From positions 1-15,470 of the forward strand of contig CAMYFZ010000043.1 in the NCBI GenBank assembly GCA_947255165.1: a DNA stretch of 15,470 bases, written 5' to 3'. The notes below the pieces were generated by a model that did no database searches, was not told the DNA's origin, and was given only the letters and a program-made list of their open reading frames with translations. Source of the stretch: an uncultured Varibaculum sp. Lineage in GTDB: Bacteria; Actinomycetota; Actinomycetes; Actinomycetales; Actinomycetaceae. Below, in pieces: positions 7,662 to 14,753 of the stretch; positions within the stretch are counted from its first letter, which is position 1, and each line of letters opens with the position of its first letter. Both the position numbers and the translations under genes were made by a program.

Positions 7662-9189
7662 GGTTTACTCCTTGAACTGCCAGTTCGAGTGCCTGCTCGT
7701 CGGTTGTTTCGGACGCGTCGAGTTCACGCTCGACGGTGGACTCGCGCATCAGGAGCAGGCGGTCGCTCATGGCGAGTAGTTCGGGATATTCGGAGGAAAT
7801 GACGACCACCGCGTGGCCTTCAGCTGCAAAGTCGCGAATGGTCTCGATGATCTCGGCCTTAGTGCCGATGTCGACTCCGGCGGTGGGTTCGTCCATCACC
7901 AGGACCCGGGGGTTGCGACTAATCCACTTAGCGAGCACGATCTTCTGCTGGTTACCCCCGGACAGTAGCGAAGCGCGTGCCTCGGGACGTGCCACCTTGA
8001 TGCGGAACTCGTCGATCAGCTTGCCCGCCAGGTTGCGGAGGCTGCGGTCATCTATCCATCCAGCACGGGAGTTATCGGCCAGGTGGGGCAATTGCAGGTT
8101 AGAGTTGACCGAGTGCCCCAGTACCAGGCCCTGACGGCGGCGGTCCTCGGGTACCAGTACCAAGCCATGTGCCAGCGCATCCCCAGGTTTTCCAATCTTC
8201 ACCTTGTTACCATCGATGCTCACGGTTCCCGCGGTGATTTCGTCGATACCGAACAGCGCCCGGGCCAGTTCAGTGCGGCCCGAGCCCATCAGGCCAGCCA
8301 GTCCTAGGACCTCGCCCTCATGAACCTCGAAAGCCACGTCATGCAGCCCGTTTTTTGCGGCCAGGCCCTCAACCGAAAGCACGACGGGAAGTTCGGCACA
8401 GTCGTGGTGCGGCGCCGCCGCCATGGCGACGGTCCGACCTACGATGCCCTCCACGATCTTTTCTGGTGTGATCTCCGACAGCGGCGAGGTCAGCAAATGC
8501 TTGCCATTGCGCAGAATGGTGATGCGGTCTGCGATCTGGTAAACCTCCTCCATCCGGTGCGAGATGTAGACGATGGAGATGCCTTCCGCAGTAAGCCGTT
8601 CGATCAGCTCAAACAGTGCTTTTGCTTCTTGCTGAGCGAGAGCGGCAGTGGGTTCGTCCATGATCAGCACCCGGGCATCCTCAGCCAGAGCCTTCGCGAT
8701 CTCGGTCAACTGCCAGTAGGCAGTAGACAACGAGGACATTTTCGCTGTGGGGTCCACCTGGACCTGCATACGCTCGAATATCTCTCGGGAACGACGAATC
8801 ATTTGCTTATCGTCAATCACGCCCCCGCTGCGAGGCTCGACATTCAGGAAGATGTTTTGCGCCACGGTTAGGGTAGGCACCAGGCTGAACTCCTGGAAGA
8901 CCATACCTAGCCCAGCTCGCTTCGCATCATGGATATTCCCGAAGTGGCACTGCTTGCCAGCAATCTCGATCGTCCCTTTGTCCAGGGAGTAGACACCCTG
9001 GAGAATCTTCATCAACGTCGATTTACCTGCGCCATTACCACCTGCCAAGGCGTGAACCTCACCGGCGACGATTTCAAAATCCACGTCGTCCAGAACCTTC
9101 ACGCCAGAGAAGGACTTCTGAATCCCTCTCATACTCACCAAGGGGTCCGCGTTGGTCATATCCCGTTTGGTCTTAGCCGCGGCGGTCAC
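7654..9189 (-). CDS. Fused double ABC ATPase of a CUT2 sugar importer, RbsA family
   Basis: The 511-residue cytoplasmic ATPase has two nucleotide-binding domains in one chain, as in RbsA/MglA. Domain 1 has Walker A 'GGNGAGKST' (50-58, with Gly at the usual Glu position) and Walker B 'VLIMDEP' (174-180). Its ABC signature is degenerate, 'LSTAYWQL' (154-161). Domain 2 has a Walker A in which Arg replaces Lys, 'GLMGSGRT' (299-306), as is usual in this family, a canonical signature 'LSGGNQQK' (409-416) and Walker B 'VLVMDEP' (429-435). One composite ATP site is therefore canonical and the other degenerate. The start is probably GTG (9187-9189), overlapping the TGA of the binding protein gene (GTGA), which suggests coupled translation. 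ATG 9157-9159 is an alternative ten codons later. The stop overlaps the permease start by 8 nt. The amber codon upstream could reduce its expression by polarity. Confidence 0.95.
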   Translation of the reverse strand: MTAAAKTKRDMTNADPLVSMRGIQKSFSGVKVLDDVDFEIVAGEVHALAGGNGAGKSTLMKILQGVYSLDKGTIEIAGKQCHFGNIHDAKRAGLGMVFQEFSLVPTLTVAQNIFLNVEPRSGGVIDDKQMIRRSREIFERMQVQVDPTAKMSSLSTAYWQLTEIAKALAEDARVLIMDEPTAALAQQEAKALFELIERLTAEGISIVYISHRMEEVYQIADRITILRNGKHLLTSPLSEITPEKIVEGIVGRTVAMAAAPHHDCAELPVVLSVEGLAAKNGLHDVAFEVHEGEVLGLAGLMGSGRTELARALFGIDEITAGTVSIDGNKVKIGKPGDALAHGLVLVPEDRRRQGLVLGHSVNSNLQLPHLADNSRAGWIDDRSLRNLAGKLIDEFRIKVARPEARASLLSGGNQQKIVLAKWISRNPRVLVMDEPTAGVDIGTKAEIIETIRDFAAEGHAVVVISSEYPELLAMSDRLLLMRESTVERELDASETTDEQALELAVQGVNHE

Positions 9190-10340
9190 TTCTTCATCGC
9201 TTTCTTTAGATCGGCTGGGGGCTCGGTGTTATAGACCTGCTTCCATGCCTCAAGCACGTTCTGGTGCGAAACCGGCAGAGCATTTAGCGCTACGTAGGGG
9301 GGAGCCTTCTTGCCAATTACAGCGCCGGCACCGATGCGTGCCTCGGCAACACCTTGCTGGTACGGCTGCTGAGCACCGAGGCCGACGACGAGCTGGTCTT
9401 GCGCCAAGGCGATGGCAACGTTAGTTCCGAGATCCTCGGTGGCGATCTTGAGGTCATTACGGCTTGCAGAACGGGCGGCAGCCATTACACCCTCGGCCGG
9501 GACGTCCCAGACTGCCCAGATACCCGCTAGTTTGGGGTTCTGGCTGATCATCGCGTCGGCCACTTTTTGGGCGTCACCGGCGAAGTCAGGTCCGGCGATC
9601 CCTTGGGCCTTGACAATCTTAATATCCGGGTAATCCTCTTCGATGACTTTGCGGAAGCCTTCATAGCGCTGGCGGGTAACAAAGAAGTCTGCGGAGTGGT
9701 AAATGACTCCGATGTCTCCCTTGCCATTTAGGGCCTTGGCTAGCAGGTGGGCGGAAACTACCCCATTTCCAAAGTTATCTGCGCTTACAACCGATTCGTA
9801 ATCCACGCCGCCCTTAAATCCCTTGGGAACGTTGTCCATAAAAACGAGCTTGGCGCCGCTTTCAGTGACCTTGCGGTATGCACCAGCAGTAGCCACTGGG
9901 TCGGTAGGAATGGACACCACAATATCGGGGTTCTTCGCGAGGACGGTCTCAATGTTAGACACCTGCTGACCCGGGTTAAAGTTCGCGTCGGTGACAGCAA
10001 TAACCTCTACACCCAAACGGGCAAATTCAGCCTTGAGCCCAGCGATCTGGGCATTAGCCCAGTCGTTACCCGCGTAGTGCATCACAATGGCAGCGGTGGC
10101 CTTTTTCGCTTTAACCTGCGCAATTTCCTCTTCGCTAAGCTCAACTGCTTTAGCCGTGACGGGGGATTCTCCGTTAGGGCCCTTGCTGAAGACCTTGCCC
10201 TCTACTTCTTTGAGGGCGGCATCTGCCTTGCCCGCAACCTAGGTGTCAGCTTGTCCGCTGCCTGCGGACTCCACTGTGCAAGCTGCAGTACTGCCTAAAA
10301 TCGCAAGAGCAGCAGCCACAAGGAATAGCTTTCTCTTCAT
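9186..10340 (-). pseudogene. Ribose-type sugar-binding lipoprotein interrupted by an in-frame amber codon
   Basis: The full frame is 384 codons from ATG 10338-10340, preceded by a perfect ribosome site (AAAGGAG, 10348-10354), to TGA 9186-9188. Codons 1-21 form a lipoprotein signal: basic start 'MKRK', hydrophobic core, and Cys21 in 'STAAC', an imperfect lipobox. A linker follows, and codon 34 is TAG (10239-10241). Beyond it the frame is open to the end and encodes a type I periplasmic-binding fold of the RbsB class: 'IVMHYAGNDWANAQIAGLKAEF', 'NPDIVVSIPTDPVATAGAYRKV', 'KLVFMDNVPKGF', 'AGIWAVWDVPAEGVMAAA'. Internal starts exist only at codons 86-87 (GTG 10083-10085, ATG 10080-10082) and would give a product with no export signal. 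The gene is therefore a recent pseudogene, is rescued by readthrough or suppression, or reflects a base-calling error. TAG ends three other genes here, so recoding is unlikely. It is the first gene of the operon and overlaps the ATPase start. Confidence 0.85.
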
Positions 10341-10372
10341 AAATGTTCTCCTTTGAACTGTGAGACGTCGAA

Positions 10373-10397
10373 AGTTCCGATCCGTGGGAGCGGAACT
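10373..10397. repeat. 7-bp inverted repeat at the start of the sugar operon leader
   Basis: AGTTCCG (10373-10379) and CGGAACT (10391-10397) are exact reverse complements with 11 nt between. The repeat covers roughly the first 30 nt of the predicted minus-strand transcript. It could be a second protein site or an mRNA leader hairpin. Its sequence is unrelated to the 12-bp palindrome. Confidence 0.4.
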
Positions 10398-10407
10398 ACC
10401 CGTTCTT

Positions 10408-10436
10408 ATTATCTAATGGTGAACGTTCACATTCAA
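10408..10436 (-). promoter_or_regulatory. Sugar operon promoter with a LacI-type operator in the spacer
   Basis: On the minus strand, -35 TTGAAT (10431-10436) and -10 GATAAT (10408-10413) are separated by exactly 17 bp. The spacer contains the perfect 12-bp palindrome GTGAACGTTCAC (10419-10430), with the central CG typical of LacI/GalR operators. Binding there would block RNA polymerase. Transcription should start near 10401, about 60 nt before the binding-protein ATG. The probable regulator is the LacI protein at 2602-3645, at the far end of the operon. Confidence 0.8.
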
Positions 10437-10746
10437 CAAGTCAAGCTTTTCATAAAAACGTGAGCTAGATAACATTTTTCGGGGACAACCATAATGCTGG
10501 ATGCTTTTGGGTCTTTACCCCTGCCCCATTGGTGATGAGGGAGAGAGGCAGTAGTGCCTGAGGGCTATTGGGTTAAGACCGAAAAAATTCATACCTGAAT
10601 TGCGTAGATAAAAACGCTGTCTTTTCTGCCTGAACAGGGCTTATAACGCGTCAAATAGGCATCGAAAATGGGCACTAGTCCCGACAAAACCTACCAACCA
10701 AAAACGGACAAATGACCCGAAACCCCCACCCCAAAAACCCAAAAAA
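10437..10746. other. Gene-free stretch upstream of the sugar operon
   Basis: About 310 bp with no coding frame that I can support on either strand and no clear RNA element. Only minor inverted repeats were seen (for example ATTCA-4 nt-TGAAT near 10589-10602 and AGGCA-4 nt-TGCCT near 10547-10560). The right-hand part, about 10680-10746, is rich in runs of C and A. Confidence 0.5.
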
Positions 10747-10778
10747 TCCCGCGACATATACAGACATATGTCGCGGGA
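10747..10778 (-). terminator. Strong 13-bp hairpin with T6 tract, minus strand
   Basis: TCCCGCGACATAT (10747-10759) and ATATGTCGCGGGA (10766-10778) form a perfect 13-bp stem with a 6-nt loop. Read on the minus strand the stem is followed directly by TTTTTT, then GGGTTTTTGG, the classic intrinsic terminator form. It lies about 100 nt beyond the tRNA 3' end and after another hairpin, so it would be a back-up terminator for the tRNA transcript or would end an unseen short RNA. Confidence 0.75.
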
Positions 10779-10836
10779 CATCACAATCGTCGCGGTATTC
10801 GGCTACTCGCCTACGACCCCTTCCTCGCTCAACACA

Positions 10837-10868
10837 AAAGGGAGAAAAACTTTCGTTTCTCTCCCTTT
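10837..10868 (-). terminator. Terminator of tRNA-Pro
   Basis: AAAGGGAGAAAAAC (10837-10850), loop TTTC, GTTTCTCTCCCTTT (10855-10868) pair at 13 of 14 positions. On the minus strand the stem ends in CCCTTTT. It starts 12 nt after the tRNA discriminator base, the usual place for a single-tRNA terminator. Confidence 0.8.
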
Positions 10869-10879
10869 CGGTCTCGCTC

Positions 10880-10954
<75 letters not shown>

Positions 10955-10966
10955 CGTAACTCCAAT

Positions 10967-10995
10967 ATTGTAGGCAGACGCTGACTAAATCTAAA
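10967..10995 (-). promoter_or_regulatory. Promoter of tRNA-Pro
   Basis: On the minus strand TTTAGA (10990-10995), a 17-bp spacer and TACAAT (10967-10972) lie just upstream. The predicted start is about 6 nt before the mature tRNA 5' end. Confidence 0.6.
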
Positions 10996-11073
10996 AATTA
11001 CCCCCCTCGATTTCGGCGGATGTCACACAAAATCAGACCCCAAACCCGAAAATCCCATTTCGAAGTCAAAAAA

Positions 11074-11463
11074 TCAGAATAGGCAGCTACCAAGAGCTAG
11101 CCCGGCGATTGCCGCCAGCAGCGATAGCCCCCACACCAGGAGCAGCGCTCCCCAGGCACGGCGCCAATTTCCCCGCTCTGTAACCGAAAAAATATCGAGC
11201 ACAAAGGTAGAGAAAGTAGAAAACCCGCCCAAAAACCCGGTCGCTAAAAGGGTATAGACCCGACTATCAGCTTGCAGATTACCGCTGTTCACCGCGGCAA
11301 TCAGCATCCCTCCTAGCAAGCATGCCAACACGTTCACCAGGGCGATCCCTCCAGCTGGGTGCCGTTTTTCTAGCTTTAACCAGGTAACGTCGATTCCCCA
11401 ACGGCAAAGCGCCCCTACTCCGCCGCTAGCCCCTAACGCCAGCACAAAATCCAGCCCGCTCAT
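11074..11463 (-). CDS. crcB: CrcB/Fluc fluoride channel subunit (second of a pair)
   Basis: A 129-residue protein with four hydrophobic segments, the normal size for Fluc fluoride channels, which release toxic fluoride across the cell membrane. Family marks are 'GGVGALCRWG' (14-23, with Arg21), the pore Asn in 'LVNVLACLLGG' (Asn44) and the phenylalanine box 'GFLGGFSTFSTF' (77-87). The frame continues upstream to 11613, but those residues overlap the partner gene in another frame. ATG 11461-11463 overlaps the partner's TGA by one base (TGATG) and has AGGA in front, so translation is coupled. Paired short CrcB proteins generally act as a heterodimer; single proteins of this type are often dual-topology homodimers. 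Confidence 0.93.
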   Translation of the reverse strand: MSGLDFVLALGASGGVGALCRWGIDVTWLKLEKRHPAGGIALVNVLACLLGGMLIAAVNSGNLQADSRVYTLLATGFLGGFSTFSTFVLDIFSVTERGNWRRAWGALLLVWGLSLLAAIAGLALGSCLF

Positions 11464-11981
11464 CAGCGTTCCTGTCCGCGCCCGCTCTTGGCGTGCCCTC
11501 CGGGAGTGTCTTTGGTAGCCAGGCGGTACCCGAGACCGGCAAACACCACCCCGACTACCAGCAGGATTAATGCCAAAGCTGCGGTGGGATAAAGTTTTCC
11601 GCTTAACGTCCAAAAGTCGCTAGCTAGCGCCGATGCCCCGCCGCTAACCGCCGCGATTCCAAAAGCTGAAAAAGTGGTGAAAGCTCCCAAGAACCCGGTA
11701 GTAATCCCCAACTTTACTGGAGTTCCCCAGGTGTGCAGGCGGGTACCTTTCCGATTGGCCCGAGTTTTAAAATATCCCAGTAAAAACGCGCCTCCCAGAT
11801 TCGCTAAAATCACCCCAAAAGTAAGCGCTGACCAGGTGAAATAATTTTTTGAAATCGGGACAGTCCAGGTGTCTAAGCCCCAGCGCGCCAAAGTTCCCGC
11901 CATGCCGCCGGCAAAAATAGCAGCGGCATCGGCCCCGATACGCCGGGCAGGATGCTGAGCTGGATCATTGCGTTTATTCAT
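11463..11981 (-). CDS. crcB: CrcB/Fluc fluoride channel subunit (first of a pair)
   Basis: A 172-residue CrcB homologue, longer than its partner because of a polar N-terminal leader of about 20 residues, a basic loop ('KTRANRKGTRLHTWG', about 72-86) and a basic C-terminal tail. Core marks are 'AGGMAGTLARWGLD' (24-37, Arg33), Asn61 in 'ANLGGAFLLGYF' and 'GFLGAFTTFSAF' (96-107). Differing positive charges in the loops of the two partners fit opposite membrane orientation in a heterodimer; that is inference. The gene begins 18 nt after the hydrolase stop and probably shares its transcript. No fluoride (crcB-motif) riboswitch can fit in that gap. Confidence 0.92.
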   Translation of the reverse strand: MNKRNDPAQHPARRIGADAAAIFAGGMAGTLARWGLDTWTVPISKNYFTWSALTFGVILANLGGAFLLGYFKTRANRKGTRLHTWGTPVKLGITTGFLGAFTTFSAFGIAAVSGGASALASDFWTLSGKLYPTAALALILLVVGVVFAGLGYRLATKDTPGGHAKSGRGQER

Positions 11982-11999
11982 CGGATAAACCCCCCGGCC

Positions 12000-13565
12000 T
12001 TAATCGTCACAGGTAACATCACTATCCGGTAAAACTCCCCCCACCAGATATTTATCTACGGTTTCTTGCACGCAATCCGACCCTAAACCATAGGCGGTGT
12101 GGGAATAGGATTCCCAAGTCAGCAGCCGCGAGTTAGGGATTTGCCGGCGTACCGATTGCGCCATTTCATAGGGAGTGGCCGGGTCGTTGGTATTTCCCAC
12201 CAACAAAATGGGTTGTGTCCCTGCAATCTTCACCTTTTCCCGTTTCGCGGTAGATACCCAAGGCCAGGCCGCGAGCGCATACTCGCCATAAGCCATCGAA
12301 GACCCCATCAACGGGAAATCCCGCACCAATTTTTGCCCGCGCCGATCCCACTCTTTTTGGCTACCTTGCACCGGATAATCGGCGCCATTAATCGCGATAA
12401 AAGCATCTAGAGCATTGTTTTTAAACCTACCGTCAGCCCCCCGTTGGTTAAACAAATCCGAGATTTTCAATAGGGGCGCCCCATCGCCTTTCAATGCCGC
12501 TTTCAGCCCCTCTAGCAGGGAAGGGTACAGAGTTTCGTAATAGAGCATCCCGACCGCTGCCCCAAAAGCTATCGCCCCATTAAGAGGGCGGGAAGAATCT
12601 TTAGTGGGAATCGGAGAGGCATCGGCGCCGTTAAAAAATTGCTTTAAACGTTTTAGACCTGCTTCTTTAGTATCCCAAGGGCAATCTTTACCTTCCCGCG
12701 CGCACCAGGAAGCAAAGTTGGCGAACGCCGCCTCGAAACCTTTCGCCTGCGCGAGCGAGACCTCCCCATAGGAATATGATCCGTCCAAAATCCCGTCTAA
12801 CACTAGACGCCCCACATTCTTAGGAAATAGCTGCGCATAGGTGACCCCCAGGAAGGAACCATAGGAATACCCCAGGTAAGAGAGTTTTTTATCCCCGAGC
12901 ACGGCCCTTAAAATATCTAAATCACGTGCCACAGACACGGTATCTAAATATCGCGCCAAATCCCCGTTCTTTTCCTTACAATCCTGAGCAAACTCTTTCA
13001 TATCGGCAACTGAACGTTCCCGGCCCGCAGCAGTAGCAAGATCCAGGCTTTCAGCTAGCGACTCATCCTTTTGCGCGTCCGTGGTGCACTCTATAGGGTG
13101 CGAGCGGGAAACCCCCCGGGGATCAAACCCCACCACATCGAAGGAAGAAAACACCTCGTCTGAAAACATATCAGCAGAGTTTCCTAGCAGGTCAACCCCC
13201 GATCCACCAGGTCCGCCGGGGTTAATCAGCAAGCTCCCCAATTTTTTCCCGGTAGCTCGGCTGCGTGCCAGCGCCAACTCAATATCTTCCTTCTTAGTGT
13301 CGGTGTAATCTAAAGGTACTTTTACCTGCCCGCATTGATAATCTTTGAGGTCATTTTCCGCGCAAGGTGCCCAGGAAATTTTCTGCTGATAATAACTTTC
13401 CAGCCCCGCGGGAATAGCAGCCTCCTCGCCGTCTAAAGAATTAGTTTTTGAGGAGGCAGCGGGAGCTACCTGAGGTTCAGCTTTACCTCCGATGCTGCAG
13501 GCAGATAGCGCCAAGCAAAGCATAAAAACCATTTCTACCAGCATTGACAGTTTTTGTTTAACCAT
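12000..13565 (-). CDS. Secreted alpha/beta hydrolase lipoprotein with TAP-like C-terminus (probable peptidase)
   Basis: This 521-residue protein belongs to the actinobacterial tripeptidyl-aminopeptidase-like alpha/beta hydrolases. The signal sequence ends in the lipobox 'LALSAC' with Cys23, so it is probably anchored on the outer face of the membrane. The oxyanion segment is 'NPGGPGGSG' (115-123) and the strand 'FDVVGFDPRG' precedes the active site. The nucleophile is Ser234 in 'GYSYG', with probable partners Asp461 in 'GNTNDPATPY' and His489 in 'ESYSHTAYG'. A helical lid lies between about 265 and 440. Cys498 and Cys519 could form the disulfide common in this C-terminal domain. It starts 3 nt after the holB stop and precedes crcB by 18 nt. 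The ribosome site is weak and two other ATGs (codons 8 and 12) could also serve. Substrate is not readable; cleavage of short peptides is the family norm. Lysine codons near its start are AAA. Confidence 0.9.
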   Translation of the reverse strand: MVKQKLSMLVEMVFMLCLALSACSIGGKAEPQVAPAASSKTNSLDGEEAAIPAGLESYYQQKISWAPCAENDLKDYQCGQVKVPLDYTDTKKEDIELALARSRATGKKLGSLLINPGGPGGSGVDLLGNSADMFSDEVFSSFDVVGFDPRGVSRSHPIECTTDAQKDESLAESLDLATAAGRERSVADMKEFAQDCKEKNGDLARYLDTVSVARDLDILRAVLGDKKLSYLGYSYGSFLGVTYAQLFPKNVGRLVLDGILDGSYSYGEVSLAQAKGFEAAFANFASWCAREGKDCPWDTKEAGLKRLKQFFNGADASPIPTKDSSRPLNGAIAFGAAVGMLYYETLYPSLLEGLKAALKGDGAPLLKISDLFNQRGADGRFKNNALDAFIAINGADYPVQGSQKEWDRRGQKLVRDFPLMGSSMAYGEYALAAWPWVSTAKREKVKIAGTQPILLVGNTNDPATPYEMAQSVRRQIPNSRLLTWESYSHTAYGLGSDCVQETVDKYLVGGVLPDSDVTCDD

Positions 13566-13568
13566 AAA

Positions 13569-14753
13569 CTACTGCCTCAAATCCATCATCATCGCTTCCA
13601 TAGTTAGCAGCGGTGTCACATTTGCCGCTAGCCGGCGCCTAGCGGTGCGGATCGCGTCTAGGCGCTGCACGGTGCGCTCCCGGGAGGAGCCCTGCGCCAA
13701 CCCCATAATGGTGTCCGTCAAGTCAACGTTAATTAACGGCACCTGGGTCCCGCTTTGCGCCAAATATACATCGCGATAAAAACCTAGAAGATTCAGCAAT
13801 ACTCGATCGAGACTATCGCGTAGGTAGCGGGTAGAGCGTCGTTTTTGATCCGCTTTCAGCGCAGTTTCCTGGGCTTTTAAAGCCGGTGGCAGCCGCGCCC
13901 CCTCCTGGTCATATCCCAGGGCTCGTCGCAGGCGCGTTAGCTCTTCTTGATCTTTTTGCGCCGCCCGCTCACTGGCATCAGCTTTCGCCGCCTCCACCAG
14001 TTTTTGCGCTAGCAGCGCGGCTTCGCCCACGCTGGAGGTAGTGGCCGCCGCCAGCAGGATTTTACGGCGCCGATCCAGTTCGGCCGGATCACGGGCTAAA
14101 GATTTCGCTACCCCGATATGGGATTGAGACATCGCCGCTGCCCCGCGGGCAGTTTCGGGAGCTATTCCTTCCCGTTCTATCAGTAACTGCGCCACTTCTT
14201 CCCCGGTCGGGGTAACTAAACTGACATGGCGACACCGGGAACGGATAGTGGGTAACACATCGCCGGGTTGGGTGGTACAAAGTAGCCACACGGTGCGCGG
14301 GGGTGGTTCTTCAATCGCTTTCAGCAGCAGATTCGAGCTGCGTTCCACCATCCGATCGGCGTCCTCCATCAAAATCACCCGCCATTTACCCCCGGCGGGT
14401 GCCTGCTGCGCCAGGGTAACCAGGGAGGCTATCTCCTCGATCTTGATGATGAGGCGCTCGGTAGTCACTACTTTCACGTCCGGATGGGTACCTTTGAGGA
14501 CGCGCTTGCACTCGGGGCACTGTCCACACCCGAGAGTTTGCGGATCTTCACATTGTAAAGCCGCTGCAAAAGCCAGGGCTGCTACCGAACGCCCCGCCCC
14601 AGGAGGACCGGTAAGCAGCCAGGCATGCGCCATTTGTCGAGCTAAAGCAGCATCATCACTGCCCGCTTCCCGCAAGCTCCGCGCGGCCCGGGCAGCGGCC
14701 TCGAAAACCGCTACCGCCGCTTTTTGCCCCACGATCTGATCCCAAACGCTCAT
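13569..14753 (-). CDS. holB: DNA polymerase III subunit delta' (clamp-loader)
   Basis: The 394-residue protein is the delta' subunit of the replicative clamp loader, an AAA+ fold protein. The P-loop is 'GPPGAGRS' (49-56) with Arg in place of Lys, as is usual for actinobacterial delta' and fitting a subunit that need not hydrolyse ATP. A zinc site is formed by Cys68, Cys76, Cys79 and Cys82 ('CGQCPEC'). 'RVILMEDADRM' (125-135) is the Walker B-like strand and 'TIRSRCRHV' (169-177) holds the SRC motif of the family. The C-terminal collar domain is charged and helical. The start ATG overlaps the tmk stop by 4 nt (ATGA), so the two are translationally coupled. The tmk-holB order is the common bacterial one. 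It ends in TAG, 3 nt before the hydrolase gene. Confidence 0.95.
   Translation of the reverse strand: MSVWDQIVGQKAAVAVFEAAARAARSLREAGSDDAALARQMAHAWLLTGPPGAGRSVAALAFAAALQCEDPQTLGCGQCPECKRVLKGTHPDVKVVTTERLIIKIEEIASLVTLAQQAPAGGKWRVILMEDADRMVERSSNLLLKAIEEPPPRTVWLLCTTQPGDVLPTIRSRCRHVSLVTPTGEEVAQLLIEREGIAPETARGAAAMSQSHIGVAKSLARDPAELDRRRKILLAAATTSSVGEAALLAQKLVEAAKADASERAAQKDQEELTRLRRALGYDQEGARLPPALKAQETALKADQKRRSTRYLRDSLDRVLLNLLGFYRDVYLAQSGTQVPLINVDLTDTIMGLAQGSSRERTVQRLDAIRTARRRLAANVTPLLTMEAMMMDLRQ

Noticed and set aside
8320..8871. 183-codon plus-strand frame opposite the ABC ATPase
   Set aside because: It is a shadow of a well-supported RbsA-type gene; composition is unlike a folded protein and no start signal is present.
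10239..10241. TAG recoded as an amino acid
   Set aside because: TAG is the natural stop of the glycosidase (4598-4600), the permease (6699-6701) and holB (13569-13571), so general recoding does not fit. Site-specific readthrough remains possible.
11464..11613. N-terminal extension of the second crcB
   Set aside because: The extra 50 residues are Arg/Gly-rich out-of-frame translation of the partner crcB; the TGATG junction gives the right family length.
11982..11999. Fluoride riboswitch before the crcB pair
   Set aside because: The gap to the preceding gene is only 18 nt and no matching fold is visible.
13569..14753. Arg instead of Lys in the HolB P-loop as evidence of a broken ATPase
   Set aside because: This is usual for actinobacterial delta' subunits, which need not hydrolyse ATP.
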